24,649 nt of DNA from CAYZQE01 sp964480635. Its GTDB lineage: Bacteria > Pseudomonadota > Gammaproteobacteria > GCA-001735895. Below the pieces are notes generated by a model, which ran no database searches, was not told where the DNA came from, and worked only from the letters and a program-made list of their open reading frames with translations. Of the stretch, positions 1 to 6,599 are shown piece by piece (position 1 is the first letter of the stretch; each line of letters starts with the position of its first letter). Both the position numbers and the translations under genes were made by a program. The DNA is taken from assembly GCA_964480635.1 (NCBI GenBank), contig CAYZQE010000031.1, forward strand, positions 1-24,649. Reading direction: 5' to 3'.

Positions 1-52
1 GGCAGAAGCTTATCGTGTCGCGGCTATCAATGGATTGCAAAAATTATTTTAG
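1..52 (+). CDS. sthA: Soluble pyridine nucleotide transhydrogenase, 3' end only
   Basis: Only the last 16 codons and a TAG stop (50-52) are in the window. The visible peptide, AEAYRVAAINGLQKLF, matches the C-terminus I recall for SthA/UdhA, which in Escherichia coli ends AEAYRVAALNGLNRLF. SthA is a cytosolic FAD-dependent enzyme that transfers reducing equivalents between NADPH and NAD+. The rest of the gene lies upstream of the window, so intactness cannot be judged. A 20-bp stem hairpin follows 31 bases after the stop. A second, 5'-truncated copy of this same gene end lies at about 1237-1347. The identification rests on a short peptide plus the longer sister copy. Confidence 0.72.
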   Translation, partial: AEAYRVAAINGLQKLF

Positions 53-82
53 ATCATTATAAAATTAAAATAAGGATTGAAT

Positions 83-130
83 ATATTAAAGCTCATTCAG
101 AAACAAGTTCTTCTGAATGAGCTTTAATAT
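83..130. terminator. Bidirectional terminator-like hairpin between convergent genes
   Basis: A perfect 20-bp inverted repeat, 83-102 paired with 111-130 around an 8-base loop, lies between the sthA stop at 52 (+) and the PEP-CTERM gene stop at 141 (-). T-rich sequence follows on both sides. Its position and symmetry suit transcription termination in both directions. Confidence 0.8.
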
Positions 131-140
131 CGAGTTGAGT

Positions 141-980
141 TTACTTTTTTAATCTACGACGAAATACTAAACCAGAAAGCCCTAAGCCCAATAAGACTAA
201 AATTGAGGGTTCTGGAACAGAGTTATTATTGTCAATTGGTTGGAAGCTATCTTTATATTGCCAACTAAGAATGTCATGGTTGCCATAATCGGCACCAGTA
301 CCACTGGTAAAGCCAATGTAGGCATCGTCTTGACCTAAAATACTGGATAGGTTGAGTGCTCTACTTAATAATGAAAATTCTGATCTTATACCGGTTAGGT
401 TTGCACGAACTTCAAGGTTCGTTCCATCGTAGTCAATCCAAGCGTGCCAAACTTCTTCATTATCAAAGCGGGGTAAAACACCAACGGTATTAGCTGAGCC
501 ACTACCATGATTTACACTTCCATTAATGTCTATGCCTATATGGTTTGAATCGGGGTCATTGTTCCCTGTATTACACCATGTGTCGAATTCTACGCCAACA
601 CTGCTGCCTATTCCTGCATAACCAATACCTTGACCCGATCCGCCAATGCTGGAACTAACTGATTGAGCAACAAACACTAAGCCATCAGCCCCAGAATCGG
701 AGTTGCAATCAAAAACACTTCCACCGGGATCAGTAATTCTAAAAGTAAAATATGTGCTAAAAGTAGCTGCATTAATGGTTGCGGAGCTAAAAGCACTTCC
801 AGATTGGCTGAATGTCGCACCAGTCAGGCGTAATACATCTCCATCAGCCGTATTTACTTGGCTTGCTGATCCATTAATAGTTAATAATGATGTGTCTGAA
901 AAGTCATCAAAGTTGATTGTTGTTGCTTGGGATAGAGTGCTTAAGCTCGTTAGAGCTAGTGCGCTGATAATTTTATTCAT
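141..980 (-). CDS. PEP-CTERM protein with legume-lectin-like domain
   Basis: The 279-residue product is a secreted protein. An N-terminal signal peptide (about 1-19: a lysine, then a hydrophobic core ending SQA) is followed by an L-type (legume) lectin-like beta-sandwich at about 22-245. Family hallmarks are DGLVFVAQ (99-106), GVEFDTW then NDPDSNHIGID (129-151), AWIDYDG (180-186) and IGFTSGTG (222-229). The aspartate, asparagine and histidine cluster at 133-147 resembles the metal and sugar binding loop. The C-terminus is a textbook PEP-CTERM sorting signal: VPEP at 255-258, a hydrophobic helix to about 273, then RRRLKK. Exosortase is expected to cleave there during export of surface or biofilm-matrix proteins. 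Two cysteines (92 and 136) could form a disulphide. The start is supported by AAGGA about 9 bases upstream. The ligand is unknown and no exosortase gene lies in the window. Confidence 0.9.
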   Translation of the reverse strand: MNKIISALALTSLSTLSQATTINFDDFSDTSLLTINGSASQVNTADGDVLRLTGATFSQSGSAFSSATINAATFSTYFTFRITDPGGSVFDCNSDSGADGLVFVAQSVSSSIGGSGQGIGYAGIGSSVGVEFDTWCNTGNNDPDSNHIGIDINGSVNHGSGSANTVGVLPRFDNEEVWHAWIDYDGTNLEVRANLTGIRSEFSLLSRALNLSSILGQDDAYIGFTSGTGADYGNHDILSWQYKDSFQPIDNNNSVPEPSILVLLGLGLSGLVFRRRLKK

Positions 981-993
981 ACTTATATATCCT

Positions 994-1016
994 TATTGTG
1001 TTTAATAAACACAATA
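994..1016. promoter_or_regulatory. Short palindrome at the PEP-CTERM gene transcript start
   Basis: Two 11-base arms (TATTGTGTTTA and TAAACACAATA) flank one central base. They overlap the predicted sigma-54 transcription start (about 1011) and the short 5' leader of the - strand PEP-CTERM gene. A one-base centre suits a dimeric protein operator better than an RNA hairpin. The bound regulator is unknown. Confidence 0.5.
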
Positions 1017-1022
1017 TAGAAA

Positions 1023-1036
1023 GCAATTATTGTGCC
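1023..1036 (-). promoter_or_regulatory. Sigma-54 (-24/-12) promoter of the PEP-CTERM gene
   Basis: On the - strand the sequence reads AGGCACAATAATTGCTT. The GG (1036-1035) and GC (1024-1023) are separated by exactly ten bases, and GGCAC and TTGC match the sigma-54 consensus. The predicted start is near 1011, giving a leader of about 31 bases. Many PEP-CTERM genes are known to be controlled by RpoN with the PrsK/PrsR two-component system, so the match is biologically coherent. PrsR itself is not in the window. Confidence 0.68.
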
Positions 1037-1088
1037 TTTACTATAAAGTAGTTTAGTATCAATGGTGTTTGTTTTTTTTTGTCTATTG

Positions 1089-1129
1089 CCTCCGGATATT
1101 TGTAAAAAAACATTACAAATATCCGGAGG
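1089..1129. promoter_or_regulatory. 17-bp inverted repeat, candidate enhancer-binding site
   Basis: The left arm 1089-1105 and right arm 1113-1129 are perfect reverse complements (core CCGGATATTTGTAA) around a 7-base loop. The centre lies about 98 bases upstream of the predicted sigma-54 start of the PEP-CTERM gene, the normal distance for an activator such as PrsR. A T run on the + strand (from about 1138) begins roughly eight bases after the stem. It could therefore also be an old + strand terminator, but no + strand gene precedes it. Confidence 0.5.
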
Positions 1130-1236
1130 AGTGTCAATTTTTTTTACGGTTAAAGCAATATTATCCAATATTCAAGGGGTCAAGTCAGCTTGATTTTCTC
1201 AATTTAAGCTGTTATTCCACGTCAACCAATGCTAGG

Positions 1237-1347
1237 CCTGGCAAGCAAAATACAATCCGCTACTTTGCAGAAACAACCTTTAGCTGCCCCACAATGGCAG
1301 AGGCTTATCGTGTTGCTGCTATTAATGGATTGCAAAAATTATTTTAA
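1237..1347 (+). pseudogene. sthA: 3' fragment of a second sthA copy
   Basis: Codons from about 1237 to the TAA at 1345-1347 encode PGKQNTIRYFAETTF, then SCPTMAEAYRVAAINGLQKLF. This aligns with the last ~36 residues of soluble pyridine nucleotide transhydrogenase as I recall it. The frame stays open upstream to 1069, but that part does not resemble SthA and passes through a palindrome, so the true sthA sequence begins near 1237 and over 90% of the gene is missing. Its last 16 codons encode exactly the same residues as the gene end at 2-52, with four third-position changes and a TAA instead of a TAG stop. Just upstream is the motif GGGGTCAAGTCAGC (about 1176-1189), reminiscent of sequences flanking REP-associated transposases. 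It is a non-functional remnant. Confidence 0.7.
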
Positions 1348-1392
1348 ATCCTCTTTAATGTGGCTCCTTTTGCTTACTTTTGATATTTCTTA

Positions 1393-1487
1393 CCCTTATT
1401 AATTAATTTGTTTTCAATACTTTCTCCCTCAAGATTCCTTACACTTAATAATTAACTTTAACTTCCCCTTGTTAATTAATGTTTTCA
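1393..1487. repeat. Imperfect direct repeat in the region upstream of mraZ
   Basis: The segments at 1393-1416 and 1466-1487 share CCCTT, then TTAATTAAT, then GTTTTCA, with one substitution and a two-base gap. They lie in the gene-free, AT-rich stretch 1348-1572, where I see no other gene, RNA or clear terminator. The function is unknown and chance in AT-rich DNA is possible. Confidence 0.4.
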
Positions 1488-1572
1488 TTGAAGTTAATCT
1501 TTTTGGCTTAAATTATCTTCCTAAGCCTTTGTTTCCGTTGAATAAATGTTTTTTTCCTAGGTGCTAATTTGC

Positions 1573-1601
1573 TTGCAAAAGTGAGTTGCGGGGAGCAAAA
1601 T
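1573..1601 (+). promoter_or_regulatory. Candidate sigma-70 promoter of the dcw operon (Pmra)
   Basis: TTGCAA (1573-1578) and CAAAAT (1596-1601) are separated by 17 bases. Each hexamer matches four of six consensus positions. The predicted start (about 1608) falls at the beginning of the phased MraZ-type boxes, so a bound repressor would cover the start site and early leader. The promoter is weak by sequence but is well placed about 80 bases before mraZ. Confidence 0.5.
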
Positions 1602-1636
1602 GTGTCATTAGGTGGGTATAAGTGTCATTTTGTGGC
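1602..1636 (+). promoter_or_regulatory. MraZ operator: four GTG boxes at 10-bp spacing
   Basis: The pentamers GTGTC (1602), GTGGG (1612), GTGTC (1622) and GTGGC (1632) start exactly ten bases apart, on one face of the helix. MraZ is a ring-forming AbrB-fold regulator that is known to bind tandem TGGG-like repeats with five-base spacers upstream of its own gene. This array has that layout and lies 45 bases before mraZ. Autoregulation of the operon is inferred from it. Confidence 0.72.
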
Positions 1637-1680
1637 AAATAAAAAAGTTTTGACCAGAGATTTACGATAAGTAAAGGGCG

Positions 1681-2139
1681 ATGAAAAAATTTAGAGGGGT
1701 TTCACAGTTATCATTAGATGCGAAGGGGCGAATTATGCTTCCAGCGCGTCACCGTGAAGCCTTGTCTGCCATTTGCGATAACCAACTTGTTATTACTGTT
1801 GATACCGACCAACCTTGCCTTCTTATTTATCCTGTTAATGAATGGGAGCTTATCCAAGAAAAAATTGATGCCCTTCCGAGCTTTAATAAGTTAACTCGAA
1901 AAATTCAACGTTTGTTAGTTGGTTATGCTGATGATGTTGCCATAGATGCTAATGGTCGTTTATTGCTGCCTTCGGTGCATCGTCAGTTCGCATCACTGGG
2001 TAAAAAAGTGTTACTTATCGGTCAAGGCAAAAAATTTGAGCTATGGGATGAGCAAAAATGGAATGAGTGTCGTGAAGAATGGTTGAATGAAGATGACGAA
2101 GGTGAGCTGCCTGAAGCGCTTGCGGATCTGTCATTATGA
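1681..2139 (+). CDS. mraZ: Transcriptional regulator MraZ
   Basis: The 152-residue protein has two tandem SpoVT/AbrB-like DNA-binding repeats. Each carries the family motif: DAKGR at 13-17 followed by LPARHR, and DANGR at 89-93 followed by LPSVHR. MraZ is a cytoplasmic oligomeric DNA-binding protein that controls the dcw cluster, and its length is normal. The start codon follows AAAGGG unusually closely (two bases), but no later start keeps the first DNA-binding repeat. It is the first gene of the operon. Its ATGA overlap with rsmH couples a regulator to the methyltransferase reported to act against it in E. coli. The four phased boxes upstream are its likely operator. Confidence 0.97.
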   Translation: MKKFRGVSQLSLDAKGRIMLPARHREALSAICDNQLVITVDTDQPCLLIYPVNEWELIQEKIDALPSFNKLTRKIQRLLVGYADDVAIDANGRLLLPSVHRQFASLGKKVLLIGQGKKFELWDEQKWNECREEWLNEDDEGELPEALADLSL

Positions 2140-3083
2140 GTTTGATGGCTAGTGACCATGTGTCAGTTTTATTGAATGAGGTTATTGATGGGCTGGAAAT
2201 AAAGCCTGATGGTTGTTATGTCGATGGTACATTTGGTCGCGGCGGTCATGCAACTGAAATTCTAAAGCACTTGGGTGATCAAGGCCGTTTAATTGTGTTT
2301 GATAAGGATATTGCAGCCATTGATGCTGCGCATGAAATGATGGGCTCAGATAGTCGCGTCACTATTATCCATGCTGATTTTTCTAGTATGAAAGAAGCCC
2401 TAGAGCAACGTGATTTATTAACTAAAATTGACGCCGTATTTTTAGATTTAGGTGTGTCTTCACCGCAGTTGGATCAAGCAGAGCGTGGTTTTAGCTTCAT
2501 GAAAGATGGTCCGCTCGATATGCGTATGGATCGAAATAACCCTTTATCGGCTGAGATATGGTTAAGTAAAGCAGACGAAAAAGAAATTGCCAGTGTGTTA
2601 TGGCAGTTAGGTGAAGAGAAGTTTTCACGTCGTATTGCAGCAAAAATTATCGAGCAACGCGAAGAGCATCCGCTTAAAACCACCTTGCAGTTGGCGGCGC
2701 TTATTAAAGAGTGCGTACCCAGCAGTAAAAAAGAAAAAAAGCATCCAGCTACCCGTAGCTTTCAGGCTATTCGCATGCATGTTAATGGCGAATTATCTCA
2801 TATTCGTACCTTTTTAGACGATGTAATGGATGTGCTTAAAGTAGGTGGCCGCTTTTTAGTGATTGCTTTTCATTCCTTAGAAGATCGTTTAGTGAAGCGC
2901 TTCATTCAGCAGTATTCTAAGGCTAAAAAAGTACCTCGTGGGTTGCCTATAACCAGTGACGAGTTAGATGCCTCGATTAAGTTGCGTAAAATTGGTAAAG
3001 CGATTAAGGCCAGTGCAGAAGAAGTTGAAAAAAATGCTCGCAGCCGTAGCGCAGTTTTGCGTATCGCGGAGCTTGTCGCATGA
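2136..3083 (+). CDS. rsmH: 16S rRNA m4C1402 methyltransferase RsmH (MraW)
   Basis: The 315-residue SAM-dependent enzyme methylates N4 of C1402 in 16S rRNA, tuning the ribosomal P site. Visible motifs are the SAM-binding DGTFGRGGHA (30-39), DLGVSSPQLD (104-113), GPLDMRM (125-131) and, near the C-terminus, FHSLEDRLVKRF. Length is normal. The ATG at 2136 overlaps the mraZ stop by four bases. A second in-frame ATG at 2145 (MASDHVSV) is also possible and would align the N-terminus with shorter homologues. The 3' end overlaps ftsL by ATGA. Confidence 0.97.
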   Translation: MSLMASDHVSVLLNEVIDGLEIKPDGCYVDGTFGRGGHATEILKHLGDQGRLIVFDKDIAAIDAAHEMMGSDSRVTIIHADFSSMKEALEQRDLLTKIDAVFLDLGVSSPQLDQAERGFSFMKDGPLDMRMDRNNPLSAEIWLSKADEKEIASVLWQLGEEKFSRRIAAKIIEQREEHPLKTTLQLAALIKECVPSSKKEKKHPATRSFQAIRMHVNGELSHIRTFLDDVMDVLKVGGRFLVIAFHSLEDRLVKRFIQQYSKAKKVPRGLPITSDELDASIKLRKIGKAIKASAEEVEKNARSRSAVLRIAELVA

Positions 3084-3346
3084 ATAAGAGCTTTGTTATC
3101 GTGAGTGTTTTATTTGTGATGGTTTTCATCAATGCCATCGCCGTTGTTTATGTCAAACACCAAAGCCGTGATTTATATAGTGATATACGCGTGTTGCAAA
3201 AACAGCAAGATGTTTTAACAATTGACTGGAGTCGCTTGCAAATTCAGAGCAGTACCTTAACGAACGCTGCTTATGTAGAGCAAGTTGCGCGTCAACAGTT
3301 AGGTATGAAAACAGTGGATAACCCACAATATGTGGTGTTGCGATGA
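3080..3346 (+). CDS. ftsL: Cell division protein FtsL
   Basis: This is a small 88-residue bitopic membrane protein. A short N-terminus (MNKS) leads into one transmembrane helix at about 5-25. The periplasmic heptad-rich segment that follows (about 27-65) fits the FtsL coiled coil that pairs with FtsB and binds FtsQ, activating FtsW-FtsI at the septum. The tail AYVEQVARQQLGMK resembles the conserved end of FtsL. It is shorter than E. coli FtsL (121) because the cytoplasmic region is minimal. Identity rests on topology plus its position between rsmH and ftsI, with which it shares ATGA overlaps at both ends. Confidence 0.93.
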   Translation: MNKSFVIVSVLFVMVFINAIAVVYVKHQSRDLYSDIRVLQKQQDVLTIDWSRLQIQSSTLTNAAYVEQVARQQLGMKTVDNPQYVVLR

Positions 3347-5073
3347 ATAGTCGACGTGCCGCTGATAAAGATAAAAATGTGAATCAGCATTATGTTATTC
3401 GCCATGTTTTTGTGTTGGTGGTCATTGTCATGATGTTTGGTGGTTTGGTTGCTCGTGCCGCTTATTTGCAAGCTTATGAGAAAACATTTTTAAGCGATCA
3501 GGGCGACCAACGCCAAATTCGTCAAATAAAAACATTGAGTCAACGTGGATCAATTATTGATCGAAATGGTGAAGTATTGGCTGTTAGTACGCCAGTTGAT
3601 TCGGTTTGGGTTATTCCGGCCAAAGTTTTAGCGCAACCAAAACAAGTTAAGATGTTGGCAAAACGCTTAAAGCTAAATGAGCAAAAATTACAGAAAAAAT
3701 TGCAGCGTAGAGCATCGTCTCAGTTTGTCTATCTTAAAAGGCATCTAGAGCCAGAGCATGCAAAAAATGTGATCGCTGGTATTCAGGGGGCTTATTTGCA
3801 ACGCGAATACCGTCGCTTTTACCCAGATGCTGAAATTGTTGGACATGTGACTGGTTTTACCAATATTGATGACAAAGGTCAGGAAGGCTTGGAATATTTG
3901 TTTGATGATTGGATGCATTCAGAAAAAGGCAGCCGTATTGTCGTACAAAACCGTAAGGGCGAAGTGATTGAAGAAGTTAAAAGCCTGAATCAGGCAGTGC
4001 CTGGAAAGGTTTTGCAAACGAGCATTGATATGCGATTGCAGTATTTGGCATATCGCAGTTTAAAAGCAGCCGTGCAAAAACATAAGGCTATATCGGGTAG
4101 TGCTATTCTTATTAAGGTTAAAACGGGTGAGATTTTAGCGATGGTGAATCAACCATCTTATAACCCTAATGATCGTAGCAGCATGAAAGCAGGTCATCTG
4201 CGTAACCGTGCTATCACCGATATGTTTGAGCCAGGCTCTACGATGAAGCCTTTTACGGTGGCAGCTGCTTTAGATAATAAAATATTTCATGCTGATAGTT
4301 GGATAAATACAGCACCAGGTTGGTTGTCGGTGAATGGTAATGCCATTAAAGATTTTAAAAATTACGGACGTTTAGATATGACGGGTATCTTGCGTAAATC
4401 GAGCAATGTAGGTGTTGCTAAAATCGCCATGGCTATGGAAGCTGATAAACTTTGGAAAGCTTATAGGGATTATGGTTTTGGCGACTTAACAGGCGTTGAG
4501 TACCCTGGTGAAGCGAATGGCTATCTGTCTCATTACAATAACTGGAAAAAATTTGATTTAGCAACCAAGGCATACGGCTATGGCATGTCTTCGAGTCTTG
4601 CTCAGTTAGCGCGAGCTTATACGGTGATAGCAAATGATGGTGAGCTACTTGATTTAAGTTTATTAAAGTTAGATGAAAAACCAAAAGGTCAGCAAGTTAT
4701 GACCATAAAAACGGCTAAAAGTGTGCGTAAAATGCTTGAGTCAGTCATCAAAAAAGGCGGTACCGCTAAGCAAGCTGCGGTTAGGGGTTATAAAATTTCA
4801 GGAAAAACAGGCACCGTTAAAAAGAGTCAACGCGGTGGTTATTCAGAAGATAAATATATCGCAGTCTTTGCGGGTATGGCACCAGCCACTAACCCAGAGC
4901 TGGTGTTAGTGGTGTCGGTTAATGAGCCCAATAATGGTGTTTTTTATGGCGGTGCCGTCGCGGCTCCTGTTTTTGCAAACATTATGGAAAACGCATTGAG
5001 AGTGTTAAATGTGACGCCTGATGATATTGACGTTCAGCATGTGGCGTCAAATAAGATAGAGATGGATTCATGA
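3343..5073 (+). CDS. ftsI: Septal peptidoglycan transpeptidase FtsI (PBP3)
   Basis: The 576-residue class B penicillin-binding protein cross-links septal peptidoglycan. One transmembrane helix at about 20-40 is followed by the pedestal domain beginning near RGSIIDRNGEVLA (68-80), then the transpeptidase domain. All three active-site motifs are present: STMK with nucleophile Ser299, SSN at 353-355 and KTGT at 488-491. Length is close to E. coli FtsI (588). It works with FtsW (10362-11561) as the septal synthase. The start lies in an ATGA overlap with ftsL, and the stop overlaps murE the same way. Confidence 0.98.
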   Translation: MNSRRAADKDKNVNQHYVIRHVFVLVVIVMMFGGLVARAAYLQAYEKTFLSDQGDQRQIRQIKTLSQRGSIIDRNGEVLAVSTPVDSVWVIPAKVLAQPKQVKMLAKRLKLNEQKLQKKLQRRASSQFVYLKRHLEPEHAKNVIAGIQGAYLQREYRRFYPDAEIVGHVTGFTNIDDKGQEGLEYLFDDWMHSEKGSRIVVQNRKGEVIEEVKSLNQAVPGKVLQTSIDMRLQYLAYRSLKAAVQKHKAISGSAILIKVKTGEILAMVNQPSYNPNDRSSMKAGHLRNRAITDMFEPGSTMKPFTVAAALDNKIFHADSWINTAPGWLSVNGNAIKDFKNYGRLDMTGILRKSSNVGVAKIAMAMEADKLWKAYRDYGFGDLTGVEYPGEANGYLSHYNNWKKFDLATKAYGYGMSSSLAQLARAYTVIANDGELLDLSLLKLDEKPKGQQVMTIKTAKSVRKMLESVIKKGGTAKQAAVRGYKISGKTGTVKKSQRGGYSEDKYIAVFAGMAPATNPELVLVVSVNEPNNGVFYGGAVAAPVFANIMENALRVLNVTPDDIDVQHVASNKIEMDS

Positions 5074-6599
5074 TGAGCGCAAAGGATATGATCGCAGAGA
5101 AAATGTTATCAGGATTGTTAAAAGGGTTTGATTCGAATGCAGATATTCCTGTCATTGCGTTACAAAATTTAACCAGCGATAGTCAAGCATTACAGCAAGG
5201 CGATGTATTTTTAGCCATTAAAGGTGTTGCTAGGCATGGCATCGATTATGCCTTGAATGCAAATCAAGCAAAGGCAGCTATCGTTTTATACGATTCGAAT
5301 GATCTCTATGCGATTGAGCGTTTAACCTTATTAAGTAAGCAAATGACTATCCCTTTGCTGGGTGTTAAGGGTTTGAATGAGCAATATGGCGAAATTATCA
5401 GTCGTTTTTATGCAGAACCAAGCAAACACATGACCATGATTGGTGTTACTGGAACTGATGGTAAGACCAGCGTGACTCATTTATTGACTCAAGCATTAAC
5501 CCGTCTAGATCAAAGGGTTGCTAGCATTGGTACTTTAGGTGTTGGGCTGGCAAATCAATTAACGCAGACCAGTTTAACAACGCCTAATGCTGATGCAATT
5601 CAGCAGTCTTTAGCTACCTTTAATGAGCAAGGCTGCGATACCGTAGTGATGGAGGTCTCGTCTCATGCCTTAGATCAATATCGTGTTGTTGGTTGTGAAT
5701 TTGATGTGGCCTTACTGACTAATTTGGGTTCAGATCATTTAGATTATCATCAAAATTTAACTCAATATGCCAATGCTAAAGAGCGTTTATTTCATTGGGA
5801 TTCATTAGCAAAGCGTGTTTTAAATAAGGATGACTCTTTTGGTCAGGCCTTAGCGCTTAAGTTTGATCGCTCAACGGTATTAGCTTATTCGGCAAAAGCG
5901 GTTGATAAAAAAAATACAGCACAAGCGGATGTGGAATTAAAGTCTATTCGTTCAATTCATGGTGGCAAAGTCCTAACCATTAAAATTCCGCATGATGAAA
6001 TTATTATAGAGTCGCAGTTAATTGGTGGCTTTAACGTTGATAATATCCTAGCAGTGGTATCCGTGTTAATTGCATTAAATTATGACGCAGTAGATATCAC
6101 GAAGGCATGCAGTCAATTACAGCCAATACCTGGGCGTATGGAGCAGATTAACGTGACGGGGTTAAAGCAAGTTATTGTCGATTTTGCACATACAGCTCAA
6201 GCCTTAAAAGCCAGTTTAATGGCAGCCAAAGAGCAGTGCCAAGGGCAATTATGGTGTGTATTTGGTTGTGGTGGTGATAGAGATAAGTCTAAGCGTCCTA
6301 AAATGGGTGTTATTGCGGAGCTGTATGCGGATAAGGTGATTATCACTGACGATAACCCTCGTAATGAAGACGCTAAAGGCATTATTAAAGATATCTTAAA
6401 AGGGTGTCAAAGCGCACATCTACATCAGGTGATACAGGATCGTAAAATGGCCATTAGCTATGCGATTGAGCAAGCTAAAGAAGGCGATACGATTTTAATC
6501 GCTGGTAAAGGGCATGAAAGCTTTCAATTAGTGCGTCGACATGAAATTCCTTTTAGTGATCAATACATAGCGGCTCAGTGCTTGCGAGGCAATGTATGA
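5070..6599 (+). CDS. murE: UDP-MurNAc-tripeptide synthetase (meso-DAP adding) MurE
   Basis: The 509-residue Mur ligase adds meso-diaminopimelate to UDP-MurNAc-L-Ala-D-Glu in the cytosol, using ATP. The phosphate loop is GTDGKT (128-133). Lys237 in YANAKERLF is in the place of the carbamylated lysine. DNPR (428-431) is the signature for meso-DAP rather than lysine, indicating Gram-negative-type peptidoglycan. One oddity: the usual VDYAHTPDAL reads VDFAHTAQAL (370-379), with Pro and Asp replaced. Two adjacent ATGs (5070 and 5073) could start it; the first gives the ATGA overlap with ftsI. Confidence 0.97.
   Translation: MMSAKDMIAEKMLSGLLKGFDSNADIPVIALQNLTSDSQALQQGDVFLAIKGVARHGIDYALNANQAKAAIVLYDSNDLYAIERLTLLSKQMTIPLLGVKGLNEQYGEIISRFYAEPSKHMTMIGVTGTDGKTSVTHLLTQALTRLDQRVASIGTLGVGLANQLTQTSLTTPNADAIQQSLATFNEQGCDTVVMEVSSHALDQYRVVGCEFDVALLTNLGSDHLDYHQNLTQYANAKERLFHWDSLAKRVLNKDDSFGQALALKFDRSTVLAYSAKAVDKKNTAQADVELKSIRSIHGGKVLTIKIPHDEIIIESQLIGGFNVDNILAVVSVLIALNYDAVDITKACSQLQPIPGRMEQINVTGLKQVIVDFAHTAQALKASLMAAKEQCQGQLWCVFGCGGDRDKSKRPKMGVIAELYADKVIITDDNPRNEDAKGIIKDILKGCQSAHLHQVIQDRKMAISYAIEQAKEGDTILIAGKGHESFQLVRRHEIPFSDQYIAAQCLRGNV

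Noticed and set aside
1089..1144. The 17-bp inverted repeat as a + strand intrinsic terminator
   Set aside because: The T run starts about eight bases after the stem and no + strand gene lies upstream before the convergent PEP-CTERM gene; the enhancer-site reading fits better, though it is not proven.
703..1168. ORFs at 703-1005 (+) and 983-1168 (-)
   Set aside because: The first is antisense to the PEP-CTERM gene and the second runs through the palindromes and promoter; neither has a ribosome binding site or family-like composition.
1648..1680. TTGACC at about 1649 as a second -35 box before mraZ
   Set aside because: No -10-like hexamer occurs at proper spacing before the mraZ start.
6578..6595. 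Upstream ATG as the murF start
   Set aside because: It lies inside murE; the ATG at 6596 gives the ATGA overlap seen throughout this operon and the family-like N-terminus.
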